A stretch of DNA of 43,553 bases from the NCBI GenBank assembly GCA_903888485.1, contig CAISTS010000018.1:1-43553 (forward strand), in the 5' to 3' direction. A model generated the notes under the pieces. That model ran no database searches. It had not been told where the DNA came from and saw only the letters and a list, made by a program, of their open reading frames with translations. Position 1 is the stretch's first letter; each line of letters begins with the position of its first letter. Below are positions 34,701 through 42,539 of this stretch, one piece after another. The DNA comes from an uncultured bacterium (lineage in GTDB: Bacteria; Pseudomonadota; Alphaproteobacteria; Rhodospirillales; Rhodospirillaceae). A program made the position numbers and the translations under genes.

Positions 34701-35473
34701 CGGTTGTTGTGAGCGTCGGCGGAGGCCGGGTTGCGCGCGAGCGCCTGGTCGTGCAGCGCCAAGGCCTCGGGTGCGCGTGCCAACTCGTTTTGGAAGATGC
34801 GGCCGAGGTTGGTGTAGGCATTGGCCGCATCGGGCGCGGCGGCGATAGCACGCCGCAACACTGCTTCGGCTTCGGCGGTGCGGTCAAGGCCGACGAGCAC
34901 GCCGCCGTACTCGTCGAGGGCGCGGGCGTTGTGGGGCTGCAGGGCCACAAGCGCAGCATAGCTCGCGGCAGCATCGTCCCATTGTCCGCCGAGCCGTTGC
35001 GCGATGGCGCACAGGTACAGCGCGTCGGCATAGTCGGGCTTCAGTCGGAGCGCGCGTTGCAGCGCCGCCGCGGCTTTATCGAAGACGCCGGCCTGAAAGT
35101 GCGCGGTGCCGGCATTGTACAGCGTTTCGGGCGCATTCGGTTTGCGCGCGGCAGCGGCCTCGAAACTGTGCGCCGCTTGGGCGTGCCGCCCGGCTTTCAT
35201 GGCCGCTGCGCCCAGCATTTCGAGCGCGGGCACGTAGTCCGGACGCAGCGCGAGCGAGCGTTCGATCTTCGCTACCGCGGCATCGGTCGCGCCAAGCTGG
35301 TGATCGAGGGCGCCGGAAAGGTAGAGCGTCTCGGCATCATCGGGCGCGAGCGCGAGGACCTGGCGGTACGTCGCGTCGGCGGCGGCAAGGTCGCCCGCTT
35401 TGTGATGGGCGATCGCCGCAGCACGTAACGCCGCAACGTTTGTGCCCTCGGTGGGTGCGGATGGCTTGGTCAT
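31787..35473 (-). CDS. Tandem TPR-glycosyltransferase protein, two complete modules (E-type then D-type)
   Basis: This 1228-residue protein is the largest in the window. Module one has about nine tetratricopeptide repeats (1-330), WGEQGPGEEILCAGM (about 372), VSWMSKNPEFGVHKT, VQYGDTSTER, VITVSNTTAHLAG and SPWYPSARIFRQ (about 605). Module two has about eight near-ideal repeats (640-920; e.g. ALASFDKAIALKPDHAAAF), WGEQGVGDEILYGSM (about 965), VSWVSKNTTIGADKT, LQYGDTAAER, VITVSNTTAHLAG and ARWYPSATLYRQ. It starts 41 bp after gspE on the same strand, without a terminator between. It is cytoplasmic by the lack of a signal peptide or membrane segment. Confidence 0.84.
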   Translation of the reverse strand: MTKPSAPTEGTNVAALRAAAIAHHKAGDLAAADATYRQVLALAPDDAETLYLSGALDHQLGATDAAVAKIERSLALRPDYVPALEMLGAAAMKAGRHAQAAHSFEAAAARKPNAPETLYNAGTAHFQAGVFDKAAAALQRALRLKPDYADALYLCAIAQRLGGQWDDAAASYAALVALQPHNARALDEYGGVLVGLDRTAEAEAVLRRAIAAAPDAANAYTNLGRIFQNELARAPEALALHDQALARNPASADAHNNRGAALHTLSRFDEAEASFRKAIALKPNLAEAHNNLGNALLRKGESAGAINAFDQAITLKNDYAEAHWNKAFALLMRGEWAAAWPEYEWRWRCKDFGFPSRGFAQPTWRGESLSGPLLVWGEQGPGEEILCAGMAADLAARGMNLVWECDARLIPLLSRSFPGIKAVARATPPSAATQIAQAQISTASLGQYLRQKPADFPKNRRGYLAADADRARAFRERALGKEGKRLIGVSWMSKNPEFGVHKTSALAALAPLWQAAGSETRFVDVQYGDTSTERKASGLALHHFDELDLFNDLDGVAALIKACDLVITVSNTTAHLAGALDVPVWVMTPRGNGKLWYWGEDRPESPWYPSARIFRQPSPGDWQSVIARVAQQLGGGAGGVAALLTEAVNNHRSGRLKEAQRLYEKVLEIAPEHFDAVHLLGVVHLQTGRADEAVRLIGHATRVNAQDSAALNNYGHALRSAGRLDEALASYDRAIAVTPGGAEGWKNRGDLLQLQNNHEAAIAAYENAVGLNALNADVHLNHGASLQALGRYAAALASFDKAIALKPDHAAAFSNRGDSLRKLGRPGDAIASYDRALALNPALVDTHAKRGNALRDEGRLADAVASFDRALALKSDHVDVIVNRAVVLHETGADEALAGFSRALAIEPKNAEAHWNSALVLLARGDWKDGWAEYEWRWLCKDFPAVARPFMQPQWDGDALTGSLLVWGEQGVGDEILYGSMIGDLAARGISVIWEADARLAPLLRRSFPNVRIAPRTAPTDPGATDPTIAAQIAAASLGQYLRADDAAFDSAPRSYLRADAARSAAYRARLLKDGKTRLIGVSWVSKNTTIGADKTSRLQDCAPIWQAAGANAVFVDLQYGDTAAERATAGLPIVHLADLDLFDDIDGLAALIKACDEVITVSNTTAHLAGALGVPVKVMIPTGAGKLWYWGTGGGARWYPSATLYRQSGAKVWRDTIQKIAGDLRAQ

Positions 35474-35514
35474 CGTGGGATCGAATCACGCCGGCGGATG
35501 GTGCGGCGCGCGCA

Positions 35515-37266
35515 TCAGTCGCCGTCGACGCCCATCTGGCCGGCGACGCGCAGGACTTCCTCGACGCTGGTGTCGCCGTGCCATGCCTTGATCAGGCCGT
35601 CTTCGAGCAGGTCGCGGTAGCCGGTCTTGCGCGCGACCGCGACCATGTCGTGGATCGGCTTCTGGTGCACCACCATGTCGGCCAATTCCTCGCTGACCAC
35701 CGCCATTTCATAGATGCCGAGGCGGCCGCGGTAGCCCGTGTGCTGGCACTGGCGGCAGCCCTTGTGGGTGAACCACTGCGGCGGCGTCGACATCAGCTGC
35801 GGGAAGACTCGCTGTAGTTCCTTGCACTTCTCGATGATGCCGTGCGCGGGCTCGTGCGGCACGCGGCAGTGGGGGCAAAGTTGGCGCACCAGGCGCTGCG
35901 CAATGACGGCGCGCACCGTCGAGGAGACCAGGAAGGGCTCGACGTTCATGTCGATGAGGCGTGTGAAGGCGGTCAAGGCGTCGTTGGTATGCAGCGTCGA
36001 GAACACCATGTGACCGGTCAGGGACGCCTGCACGGCGATCTGCGCCGTCTCAGCGTCGCGGATTTCGCCGATCATGATGGTGTCGGGGTCCTGGCGCAGG
36101 ATCGAGCGCAGGGCGCGGGCAAAGGTGTAGCCGATGTCGGCTTTGGTCTGGACCTGCGTGACGCCCGGAATGTTGTACTCGACCGGATCCTCGACGGTGA
36201 TGATCTTGCGCTTGCCGTCCTTGATTTCTTCCAACGTCGCTTTGAGCGTCGTCGACTTACCCGACCCGGTCGGGCCGGTGACAAGGATGATGCCGTAAGG
36301 CTCGTTGGCGAGCTTGACGAAGGACTCGAGCTGGTCCGCGGCCATGCCGAGCTTGGCGAGCGTGAAGTGCTTATGCTCCTTGAGCAGAAGGCGCATGACA
36401 ATGGACTCGCCCCACACGCCCGGCAGACACGAGACGCGCACGTCGAGGTCCTTGCCCGAGATGCGCAGGCCGATGCGGCCGTCCTGCGGCAGGCGGCGCT
36501 CGGCGATGTCGAGGCCGGAGATCAATTTAATGCGCGAGGCGACGGCATCGAACCTGGACCTCGGAAGTGTCAGGCGGTTCTGCAAGACGCCGTCGATGCG
36601 GTAACGGATATCGAACTCGTGCTCGCGCGGCTCGACGTGGATATCCGAGGCGCCTTCGTTCACGGCCTGGGCGAGGGCGTTCGAGACCAGCTCGACCACC
36701 GGCGCTTCTTCGGCCAGTTCGCGCAGCAGCGCGACATCGCCGGTGACGTCGCGCCCGTCGTCGGCCAGTTCGCGGCGCACCAAGTCGATCATCATGTCGA
36801 GATCGCGGTTGCGGATCAGACGCCAGACGATGCTTTTTTCCTGGAAGGCCGCGCTCACGGCTTCCTGCAGGCTCGGCGAGAGTGGGTCGCGGCAAATGCA
36901 GGCGATGGAACTGGCGTCCAATGCCCAGACCAGCGCGCCCTGGTCGATCCACCATTCGGGCTCGATGCCCGACGCGCGCATCACTTCGACATAAGTGCTG
37001 GGGTCCTGCGGCAGCGCCTCGCCCTGGATGAGATCGAGACCGAGTTGGAAGGACAAGGCTTCGAGGACGTTATCCTCTGACACGGAGCCGATGCGTATCA
37101 GGATCGCGCCCAGGCGCCCCCCGAGGCTCGACTGGAAGCTCAGCGCCTTGGCGAGATCGTTCTCGCCGATGAGATCGCGCTGAAGCAGAATCTGGCCGAT
37201 GGTCGCGTGCGCCGCCTGGGTCTCGGTGGTTTTACTCAGGACGTTCATCGGCGCATTACTCGTCAT
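35515..37266 (-). CDS. gspE: T2SS cytoplasmic ATPase GspE
   Basis: This 583-residue protein is the hexameric ATPase powering the pseudopilus. An N-terminal domain (about 20-160) is followed by ASDIHVEP (206-213), Walker A GPTGSGKST (331-339), an Asp-box region around ITVEDPVEYN (356-365), and a Walker B region DTIMIGEIRDAET (395-407). The zinc domain has CPHC (464-467) and CRQC (504-507). The ATG at 37266 is used; Met7 is an alternative. It is separated from the other gsp operons by the TPR-glycosyltransferase genes and leads the minus-strand run containing three of them. Confidence 0.94.
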   Translation of the reverse strand: MTSNAPMNVLSKTTETQAAHATIGQILLQRDLIGENDLAKALSFQSSLGGRLGAILIRIGSVSEDNVLEALSFQLGLDLIQGEALPQDPSTYVEVMRASGIEPEWWIDQGALVWALDASSIACICRDPLSPSLQEAVSAAFQEKSIVWRLIRNRDLDMMIDLVRRELADDGRDVTGDVALLRELAEEAPVVELVSNALAQAVNEGASDIHVEPREHEFDIRYRIDGVLQNRLTLPRSRFDAVASRIKLISGLDIAERRLPQDGRIGLRISGKDLDVRVSCLPGVWGESIVMRLLLKEHKHFTLAKLGMAADQLESFVKLANEPYGIILVTGPTGSGKSTTLKATLEEIKDGKRKIITVEDPVEYNIPGVTQVQTKADIGYTFARALRSILRQDPDTIMIGEIRDAETAQIAVQASLTGHMVFSTLHTNDALTAFTRLIDMNVEPFLVSSTVRAVIAQRLVRQLCPHCRVPHEPAHGIIEKCKELQRVFPQLMSTPPQWFTHKGCRQCQHTGYRGRLGIYEMAVVSEELADMVVHQKPIHDMVAVARKTGYRDLLEDGLIKAWHGDTSVEEVLRVAGQMGVDGD

Positions 37267-37301
37267 AGGCCGGGCGGGAACGCCCCGCGGCTTCTAAGGT
37301 G

Positions 37302-37330
37302 TTGATTTGGATAATAACCTTATCTGATAT
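37302..37330 (+). promoter_or_regulatory. Candidate sigma70-type promoter of the SGNH hydrolase gene
   Basis: TTGATT (37302-37307) and TGATAT (37325-37330) with a 17-bp spacer lie in an AT-rich stretch of the 182-bp divergent gap between gspE and the hydrolase gene. Expected transcription would start about 110 bases before the ATG at 37449. A promoter for gspE should also lie in this gap on the other strand, but I could not identify it. Confidence 0.45.
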
Positions 37331-37448
37331 TTTAATCTGCGGTACGACCTGTGTTTAGGCTTGTTACAAACCCTTCAGAAAGCGGGCGAATTCCCCTAAA
37401 ACCCCCGCAAACCGGGTTAAAAGCCGGGAAGGTTTCGAAAGACTCTGC

Positions 37449-38441
37449 ATGAAGCGTTGGATTGGCAATATCGCCGCCCTGGCGGGCTCGGCCCTGTTGA
37501 TGGCCGCCGGCTTTGAGGTCGCCTGCCGCACGGTGGTCGACACCGGCCTGCAGTACCACATCGAAATGTGGAAATACGCGGTGGCGCTGAAGCGCATCTC
37601 GGCCAATCCGGCGATCGGCCACGAGCACGTGCCCGGCGCCGCGGCGCGCCTCATGGGCTACGACGTTACGATCAACAGCCAGGGCCTGCGCAACGCCGAA
37701 GTCGGCGCGAAGAGCGGACCCCGCATTCTGATGCTGGGGGATTCCATCACCTTCGGCTGGGGGGTCGGCCAGAACGAGACCTTGCCCGTGCGCTTGGCGG
37801 AAGCGCTGGGCGCGCGCGGTGCGCCCGCCGAGGTCATCAACAGCGGTGTGGGCAACTACAACACCGCTATGGAAGTCGCGTGGTTCCGCGAGCGCGGGCT
37901 CGCCTACGCGCCCGACACCGTGGTGCTGAACTACTTCATCAACGACGCCGAACCGACGCCGGTCTACCGCGACGTCCCGTGGCTCGCGCGGCACTCCTAT
38001 GCCTATGCTGTACTGGGCGGTGCCTGGGACGCTTTCAAGCGCCGCGTCACGGGCGACGAGCAGGATTGGCGCAGTTACTACGCCGGCCTTTACGCCGACG
38101 GCGCGCCGGGCTGGCAGAAGACGAAAGCCGAGATTGCCGCGCTGGCAGCGCTGTGCCGCGAGAAAGGCATCCGCCTCGTCATCGCCGATATCCCCGAGCT
38201 ACACGAACTCGCGCCCTATGCTTTTCCCGAAGTGCAGGCCAAGGTGCAAGCGGTCGCCGCCGCCAACGGGATCGAGTATGTGGATCTGTTGCCGGCCGTG
38301 GCCGCCGAGACGCCCTCGAGCTTGTGGGTGACTGTCCCCGATCCGCACCCCAATGCCAAAGGCCAGACGCTACTCGCCGCCGCCTTGGCCGACTATCTCG
38401 TGCAGCGTACGCGAGCGCCGGCTGCGCCTACCCCGGAATAA
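37449..38441 (+). CDS. Membrane-anchored or exported SGNH/GDSL hydrolase
   Basis: This 330-residue protein has an N-terminal hydrophobic signal or anchor (about 5-22). An SGNH-hydrolase domain follows: block I MLGDSITFGWGVG (95-107, nucleophile Ser99), block II around INSGVGNYN, and the catalytic Asp and His in DPHPNAKG (Asp298, His300). Such enzymes remove or transfer acyl groups, often on polysaccharides or glycans. Here it could trim or acetylate surface sugar in the periplasm, which is inference from the glycosyltransferase-rich surroundings. Its 3' end overlaps the converging prepilin peptidase gene by 14 bp. Confidence 0.8.
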   Translation: MKRWIGNIAALAGSALLMAAGFEVACRTVVDTGLQYHIEMWKYAVALKRISANPAIGHEHVPGAAARLMGYDVTINSQGLRNAEVGAKSGPRILMLGDSITFGWGVGQNETLPVRLAEALGARGAPAEVINSGVGNYNTAMEVAWFRERGLAYAPDTVVLNYFINDAEPTPVYRDVPWLARHSYAYAVLGGAWDAFKRRVTGDEQDWRSYYAGLYADGAPGWQKTKAEIAALAALCREKGIRLVIADIPELHELAPYAFPEVQAKVQAVAAANGIEYVDLLPAVAAETPSSLWVTVPDPHPNAKGQTLLAAALADYLVQRTRAPAAPTPE

Positions 38442-38934
38442 AGGGCGTGAGTGCGATCCAGATCGCGCCCGCAAGTCCCGCGATGAACACGCCCAGGATC
38501 CCGGCGGCGAGGCCGGGGCCCAAGGGGATCTCCCCTTTCCAGATGGGACGCTTCAGAATCGCCGAGGCGATCCCGGCCCCCAACAGGGTCAGGATCCCGC
38601 CCGCGGCCATGATGTAGGGCAGGGCCCAGGGGCCCAGCCAGAGGCCGCCCGCGGCCACCAGCTTGACGTCGCCAAAGCCCATGGCCTCGCGGCCCTTGAG
38701 GCGGCTCACCAGCCAGCGCAGGCCCCAGAAGATGCCGCCATTGACCACCGCCCCGATCAGGGCCGCCTGCCAGGAGATGCCCACTGGTGAGCCGATGATG
38801 GCGACCCCCAGCCCCGATAGGGCCAGGGCCGCCTGGAGGGGGTCGGGGAGGTAGCCGGTCCGCAGGTCCACAACCGACAGCCAGATCAGGCAGACGGCGA
38901 GCACGGCCAGGCAAGCGAGGGACCACATATCCAT
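38428..38934 (-). CDS. gspO: Type IV prepilin peptidase, A24 family, short form
   Basis: This 168-residue polytopic membrane protein has the two aspartates of A24 aspartyl proteases: Asp23 in WLSVVDLRTG and Asp89 in MGFGDVKL, the GxGD-type motif. The N-terminal methylase domain with paired Cys of full-length PilD/GspO (about 280 residues) is absent, as in CpaA/TadV-like short peptidases. It should process the leaders of GspG, H, I, J and K in the inner membrane. It lies 12 bp after a UPF0016 transporter gene on the same strand. The symbol reflects role by context. Confidence 0.85.
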   Translation of the reverse strand: MDMWSLACLAVLAVCLIWLSVVDLRTGYLPDPLQAALALSGLGVAIIGSPVGISWQAALIGAVVNGGIFWGLRWLVSRLKGREAMGFGDVKLVAAGGLWLGPWALPYIMAAGGILTLLGAGIASAILKRPIWKGEIPLGPGLAAGILGVFIAGLAGAIWIALTPFIPG

Positions 38935-38946
38935 GAAGGCGGCAGC

Positions 38947-39558
38947 TTAAGGTGCGCCGCCGCCGGACGAAAGACCCGCCCAAACGCCATCGAGGCCATA
39001 GGCGAAGAGGGTGAAAACCCCCATGGCCACGAACAGGGCCGCGGCGCTCCAGCGGATCCAGCGGGTGTGCAGCTTGGTGATCACGGTCTGGGCCAGATAA
39101 ACCGCCGGCACATCGGCCAGCAGCATGCCGGCGGTGGTGCCGGCCACCACCAGCACGACGGAATCCAGCCGCGCCGCCAGCGCGGCGGTCGCGAGTTGGG
39201 TCTTGTCGCCCATCTCGGCGATGAAGAAGCTGACGGTGGTGATCCAGAAGACGCTCGCCTGCGTCGCGCCCGCTTTCACGTCGCCTTCGTCGAGGGAGTC
39301 GGGGAACAACGCCCAAATGCCCATGCCGATGAACAAGAGGCCCAGCCCCCAGCGCAGCACGGTCGGGTTCACGAGGTCCGCCACCAATCCGCCGACCGCG
39401 CCGGCGAGCGCGTGGTTGAAGATCGTCGCGACCAAAATGCCGGCGATGATGGCGCCCGGCCGGCGGAAGCGCGCGGCGAGCACGAGGGCGAGGAGCTGTG
39501 TCTTGTCGCCGATTTCGGAGACGGCGACGACTCCGAGCGAAACCAAAAAAGAATCCAT
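38947..39558 (-). CDS. GDT1/TMEM165 (UPF0016) family cation transporter
   Basis: This 203-residue membrane protein has about six helices and the two family signatures SEIGDKTQLLALVLAARF and AEMGDKTQLATAALAARL. These E-x-G-D-K-T-Q motifs bind the transported cation. Characterised members export Mn2+ or exchange Ca2+/Mn2+ for protons. I use ATG 39558 (MDSFLVSLGV); a longer frame from 39594 adds 12 residues without membrane character. Mn2+ is a cofactor of many glycosyltransferases, but a link here is only speculation. Confidence 0.88.
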   Translation of the reverse strand: MDSFLVSLGVVAVSEIGDKTQLLALVLAARFRRPGAIIAGILVATIFNHALAGAVGGLVADLVNPTVLRWGLGLLFIGMGIWALFPDSLDEGDVKAGATQASVFWITTVSFFIAEMGDKTQLATAALAARLDSVVLVVAGTTAGMLLADVPAVYLAQTVITKLHTRWIRWSAAALFVAMGVFTLFAYGLDGVWAGLSSGGGAP

Positions 39559-39704
39559 GACGCTAGGGCTATAGGCGGCGTACCGCGATTGCAAGTCCGT
39601 TGGCGCTGCGCATGGCGCCCATGCGCGGCGCGCAGAGCCGTTTCGCGAGCCTTCGATTTTGTGCTATGAAAACCCCCGCGCATTGGGTGCTTTTCTGGCG
39701 CGGC

Positions 39705-39778
39705 GCGGGTGTAGCTCAATGGTAGAGCAGAAGCTTCCCAAGCTTACGACGAGGGTTCGATTCCCTTCACCCGCTCCA
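39705..39778 (+). tRNA. tRNA-Gly (CCC)
   Basis: The 74-nt gene folds as a full cloverleaf with an encoded 3' CCA. The acceptor arms GCGGGTG (39705-39711) and CACCCGC (39768-39774) pair fully. The D-stem is GCTC/GAGC, the anticodon loop is TTCCCAA (anticodon CCC), and the T-loop is TTCGATT. Its 3' half is overlapped antisense by the end of the adjacent recombinase remnant, suggesting the tRNA served as the attachment site for the island to its right. Confidence 0.95.
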
Positions 39779-40940
39779 TCGATACCCCCCGAGGTAACAC
39801 TTCGTTCCGCCCTCGTTCGGGCTGCCCCTGGGCAGTACCCGTAACCCATCCAGGCAGGCCTCCTGTGCGGCTGAGACAATAGGCAGGCAGAGGGCCCTGA
39901 ATTTCTATCTCGACGCCTTGCCCGAGCCTGCGGAGGCCCGGGAGGGATTTTACCAGGATCTGGTCGATCAAACTCGGCATCGTCTCAGCGACCAGCGCCC
40001 GTTCCTCTAGCGTGGCATCGACGGTCAGTGCGGTAGCTAAGCCTTCGATCTTCGACCGGTAAAGGGCCACGGCGTCCGTCGGCAGGCGCGACACTTTGGG
40101 AGGGGTGCTGGCGGCCAGGTCCCTCTCCAGCACGCGTTTGCGCCCCTCGAGTTCGCGGATGCGCGCCAGGACCACGGCAGGGGCCTGCGCCTCGTCTTCC
40201 AGGGCTCCGACGAGCCGATTGATCTTTCCTTCCACCGTAGCAAGCACATTCGCGGCTTGGCGGTGACCGGCCGTCATGTTCGCTTCCATCGAGATTTGGA
40301 TGGCGTGCAGTTCCTGCAGGAATGCAGCCATGGCTTCGGGCGCCAGAAGCGCGACCTGGAGCTGCTCAATCACCCGGCGCTCGATCCAATCAATGCTCAC
40401 GCGGACTGGGTTCCAGCACGTGCCAAGGCGCCGGTTGCGGCAACAGAGCTTTTCCTTGTTGTAAACAACGTAAGGCCCGCCACAGTGGACGCAGCGAACC
40501 AGGCCGGATAACAAGTGCTTCGGGCGCCGCTGCGTGCCCGCGTTCGGCCGGGGCCCGCCGTTATTCTCGAGTTTGCGTGCCTGAGCCTTGTGCCATGTAT
40601 CATCGTCAACGATTCGCAGCGCTTCCACCTGCTGGCGGATCCACTGATCCTCAGCCTTAATCTGCGACACCTGCCGGCCGGTAGCCTTGTCTTTTTTCTT
40701 GCGCGTCCGGTTAAAGCACAGCACCCCGCGATAGATCTCGTTATGCAGGATGCCGCACGCGCGCTGCCTGTGACCGATGATGGTAGAGACATTCCAACGT
40801 CCACCGCGCGGACCGGGAGTACCTTCGCGATTGAGGGCCGCCGTTATCGCATGCGGGCTGACGCCGCTGACATATTCGCGGTAGATGCGCCGCACGACGT
40901 TGGCAGCAGCCTCGTCGACTTCCCGCAGGCCGCCGACTGG
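39744..40940 (-). pseudogene. Large serine recombinase lacking its catalytic domain
   Basis: The open frame runs from just after a TAG at 40941-40943 (first codons PVGGLREVDEAAANVVRRIY) to a TAA at 39744-39746. It contains the recombinase domain (REYVSGVSPHAITAALNREG), a zinc ribbon (VRCVHCGG ... CCRNRRLGTCWNP), and a coiled-coil C-terminal region. The N-terminal resolvase domain with the catalytic Ser, about 150-200 residues, is absent. The last eleven codons (MERVKGIEPSS) are read from the antisense of tRNA-Gly, so the original C-terminus was replaced or extended at the integration junction. It is presumably inactive. Confidence 0.8.
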
Positions 40941-40943
40941 CTA

Positions 40944-41239
40944 ACGTCCTCCTGGAAGGACAGTGGGAAAGCTGCCAGGGGCAGGGTGTAAGGTGTCGCC
41001 CGGAACGGCGAAGCCAGCTTGAAATCCGGCCATCCTGAGACAGCCTTCCGGCACATATTCCAGTGCGCGATGGTGTGCTTCACGACCTTGTCGGGGTGCT
41101 TGTCGACCTCTTCGGCATCCAAGGCTTCGTAGAAGCCGTCGAGCGTGACGCCGTTAACCACTTCCGGCGATCCAATGTTGGGGAGCAGACCAAACCAGAA
41201 CAGACTCTCCTCATAAACGAGGGCATCACGGGGAGCAGG
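40944..41239 (-). pseudogene. Fragment of a probable tyrosine recombinase/integrase
   Basis: The frame is open from after a TGA at 41240-41242 to about 40945. It reads ...ALVYEESLFWFGLLPN, GSPEVVNGVTLDGFYEALD, DKVVKHTIAHWNMCRKAV and PLAAFPLSFQEDV. From memory this matches the N-terminal part of a tyrosine-type integrase family common in Rhizobiales. Homology ends abruptly at FQEDV, where the serine recombinase remnant begins in another frame. The catalytic C-terminal domain (R...HxxR...Y) is missing. The family call is from recollection of sequence pattern. Confidence 0.5.
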
Positions 41240-41308
41240 TCACATAGCCTAGCACAGACGCGGTGGTTTAGACGGTACGCACTGTCAGGGTCTCTGATCC
41301 GGAATCGG

Positions 41309-42373
41309 CTACTGGTGATGATGGTCCTCGGCCGGCGACACCCCCGACCCTGGGGCGGTCGCGGTGCCTTTTAGGACTTCAATGTTATGGAGGCCAAACG
41401 GCTTGGCCATAGATTCAATCATGTAGAAGTCCGGTTTGAAGTTAAGATTCTTCCACATGTAAAAGCTAGGCCTCTCGACCTCGTCGTATTCTACGGTCAG
41501 CATTGAGCCGCCATGTTCCTGGCCATTGTTAGTCGTGTGGTCGTCGATGTGGTCGTGACTCGCCCAGATGCCGGGGTTATTCATTCGCACGATGGCGTCA
41601 ATGCGCTCCCCGGGCTGCATACCGATCACGTCAGCCGTGTAAGGATGATCGAGGGGGGTGCCATCCTTGTGGGTGACAAGAAAATCGTGCCCATGCAGAT
41701 GGAAGGCTACGGGAATAGTGGCGGCGTAGAGCCGCATCCGCACGACGTCGCCGGTCTTCACACGGATCGGCTGGTTTAGTGGCATGGACTTGCCGTTGAT
41801 GGAGAAGTAGTGAAGCGGCTCACCTGGTTTGATGCCCTCGCCCAGCTTCTGAGCAACCCGGTCGTTCCAACCGGAAAACATGAGCACTGCATCCTTGGTG
41901 ACTTCGCGTTCAATCTTGGTGAGCTTTTTCGGCTCAATAATCAGCGGTCCAAACATGCCCCGCAGTCCGAGATGTTCGGCGACGTTGGTGTGGCAGTGAT
42001 ACCAGAGACTACCGGCCTTTTCGGCAACGAAGCGGTAGGTATGGCTTTCGCCTGGCAGGATGTTTTTTTGGGTGACGTTCGGTGTGCCGTCTGAATCCCA
42101 GCTCCTAAACTGATAGACGCCATGCCAGTGCACAGTGTGGGCCTGGGTGCTTCGGTTGTGCACAATGACCTGGACGTCGTCGCCTTCCTTCACATGGATC
42201 AGCGGCCCAGGCACTTGCCCGTTGAACGCCCAGACCTTTGCCTTGAATCCTGGCGCCACCGTGAGTTCCAACTCCTGAATGTCCATTTCGAATTTGCGCG
42301 ACTCCGCATGAGCGGCGGAGACCGCGAACAGACTGCTCACGACGGCCAGGATTCCAGCAAACGATAGGCCCAT
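41309..42373 (-). CDS. Two-domain multicopper oxidase, exported
   Basis: I use ATG 42373, which has a strong GGAGGGG just upstream; the TTG at 42388 is less likely. The 354-residue protein has a signal peptide cleaved near AHA/ES (23/24) and two cupredoxin domains. Domain 1 has HWHG (82-85) and WYHCHTNVAEHLGLRGM (124-140), which offers a type 1 copper set (His, Cys127, His134, Met140). Domain 2 has HLHGHDF (225-231) and SHDHIDDHT, where the Cys of the usual HCH is Asp274. It ends in HHHQ. It is divergent from a cytochrome c gene and may pass electrons to or from it in the periplasm. Its substrate is unknown. Base composition is visibly less GC-rich than the rest of the window. Confidence 0.82.
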   Translation of the reverse strand: MGLSFAGILAVVSSLFAVSAAHAESRKFEMDIQELELTVAPGFKAKVWAFNGQVPGPLIHVKEGDDVQVIVHNRSTQAHTVHWHGVYQFRSWDSDGTPNVTQKNILPGESHTYRFVAEKAGSLWYHCHTNVAEHLGLRGMFGPLIIEPKKLTKIEREVTKDAVLMFSGWNDRVAQKLGEGIKPGEPLHYFSINGKSMPLNQPIRVKTGDVVRMRLYAATIPVAFHLHGHDFLVTHKDGTPLDHPYTADVIGMQPGERIDAIVRMNNPGIWASHDHIDDHTTNNGQEHGGSMLTVEYDEVERPSFYMWKNLNFKPDFYMIESMAKPFGLHNIEVLKGTATAPGSGVSPAEDHHHQ

Positions 42374-42539
42374 GCTCCCCTCCCCCAAAGTATGGTGTCA
42401 GCGTCCTTACAGCGGATACCTCGCCAAAAAAACCTGCGGAAAACACGTACGTAGTTTTCCAAACTGTCGCCCAAGCCTGAGAAATAGTACCCGTTAGCCC
42501 CGATGTAGAAGGCTTACTGTCAAAGGCTCCGCACACGCC

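Noticed and set aside
14092..35473. CRISPR array or tandem DNA repeats in the TPR regions
   Set aside because: The periodicity is the 34-residue protein repeat and diverges at DNA level; no evenly spaced identical repeats were seen.
35842..37080. 412-residue plus-strand open frame across gspE
   Set aside because: It is antisense to Walker motifs and the zinc domain of gspE and has no recognisable pattern of its own.
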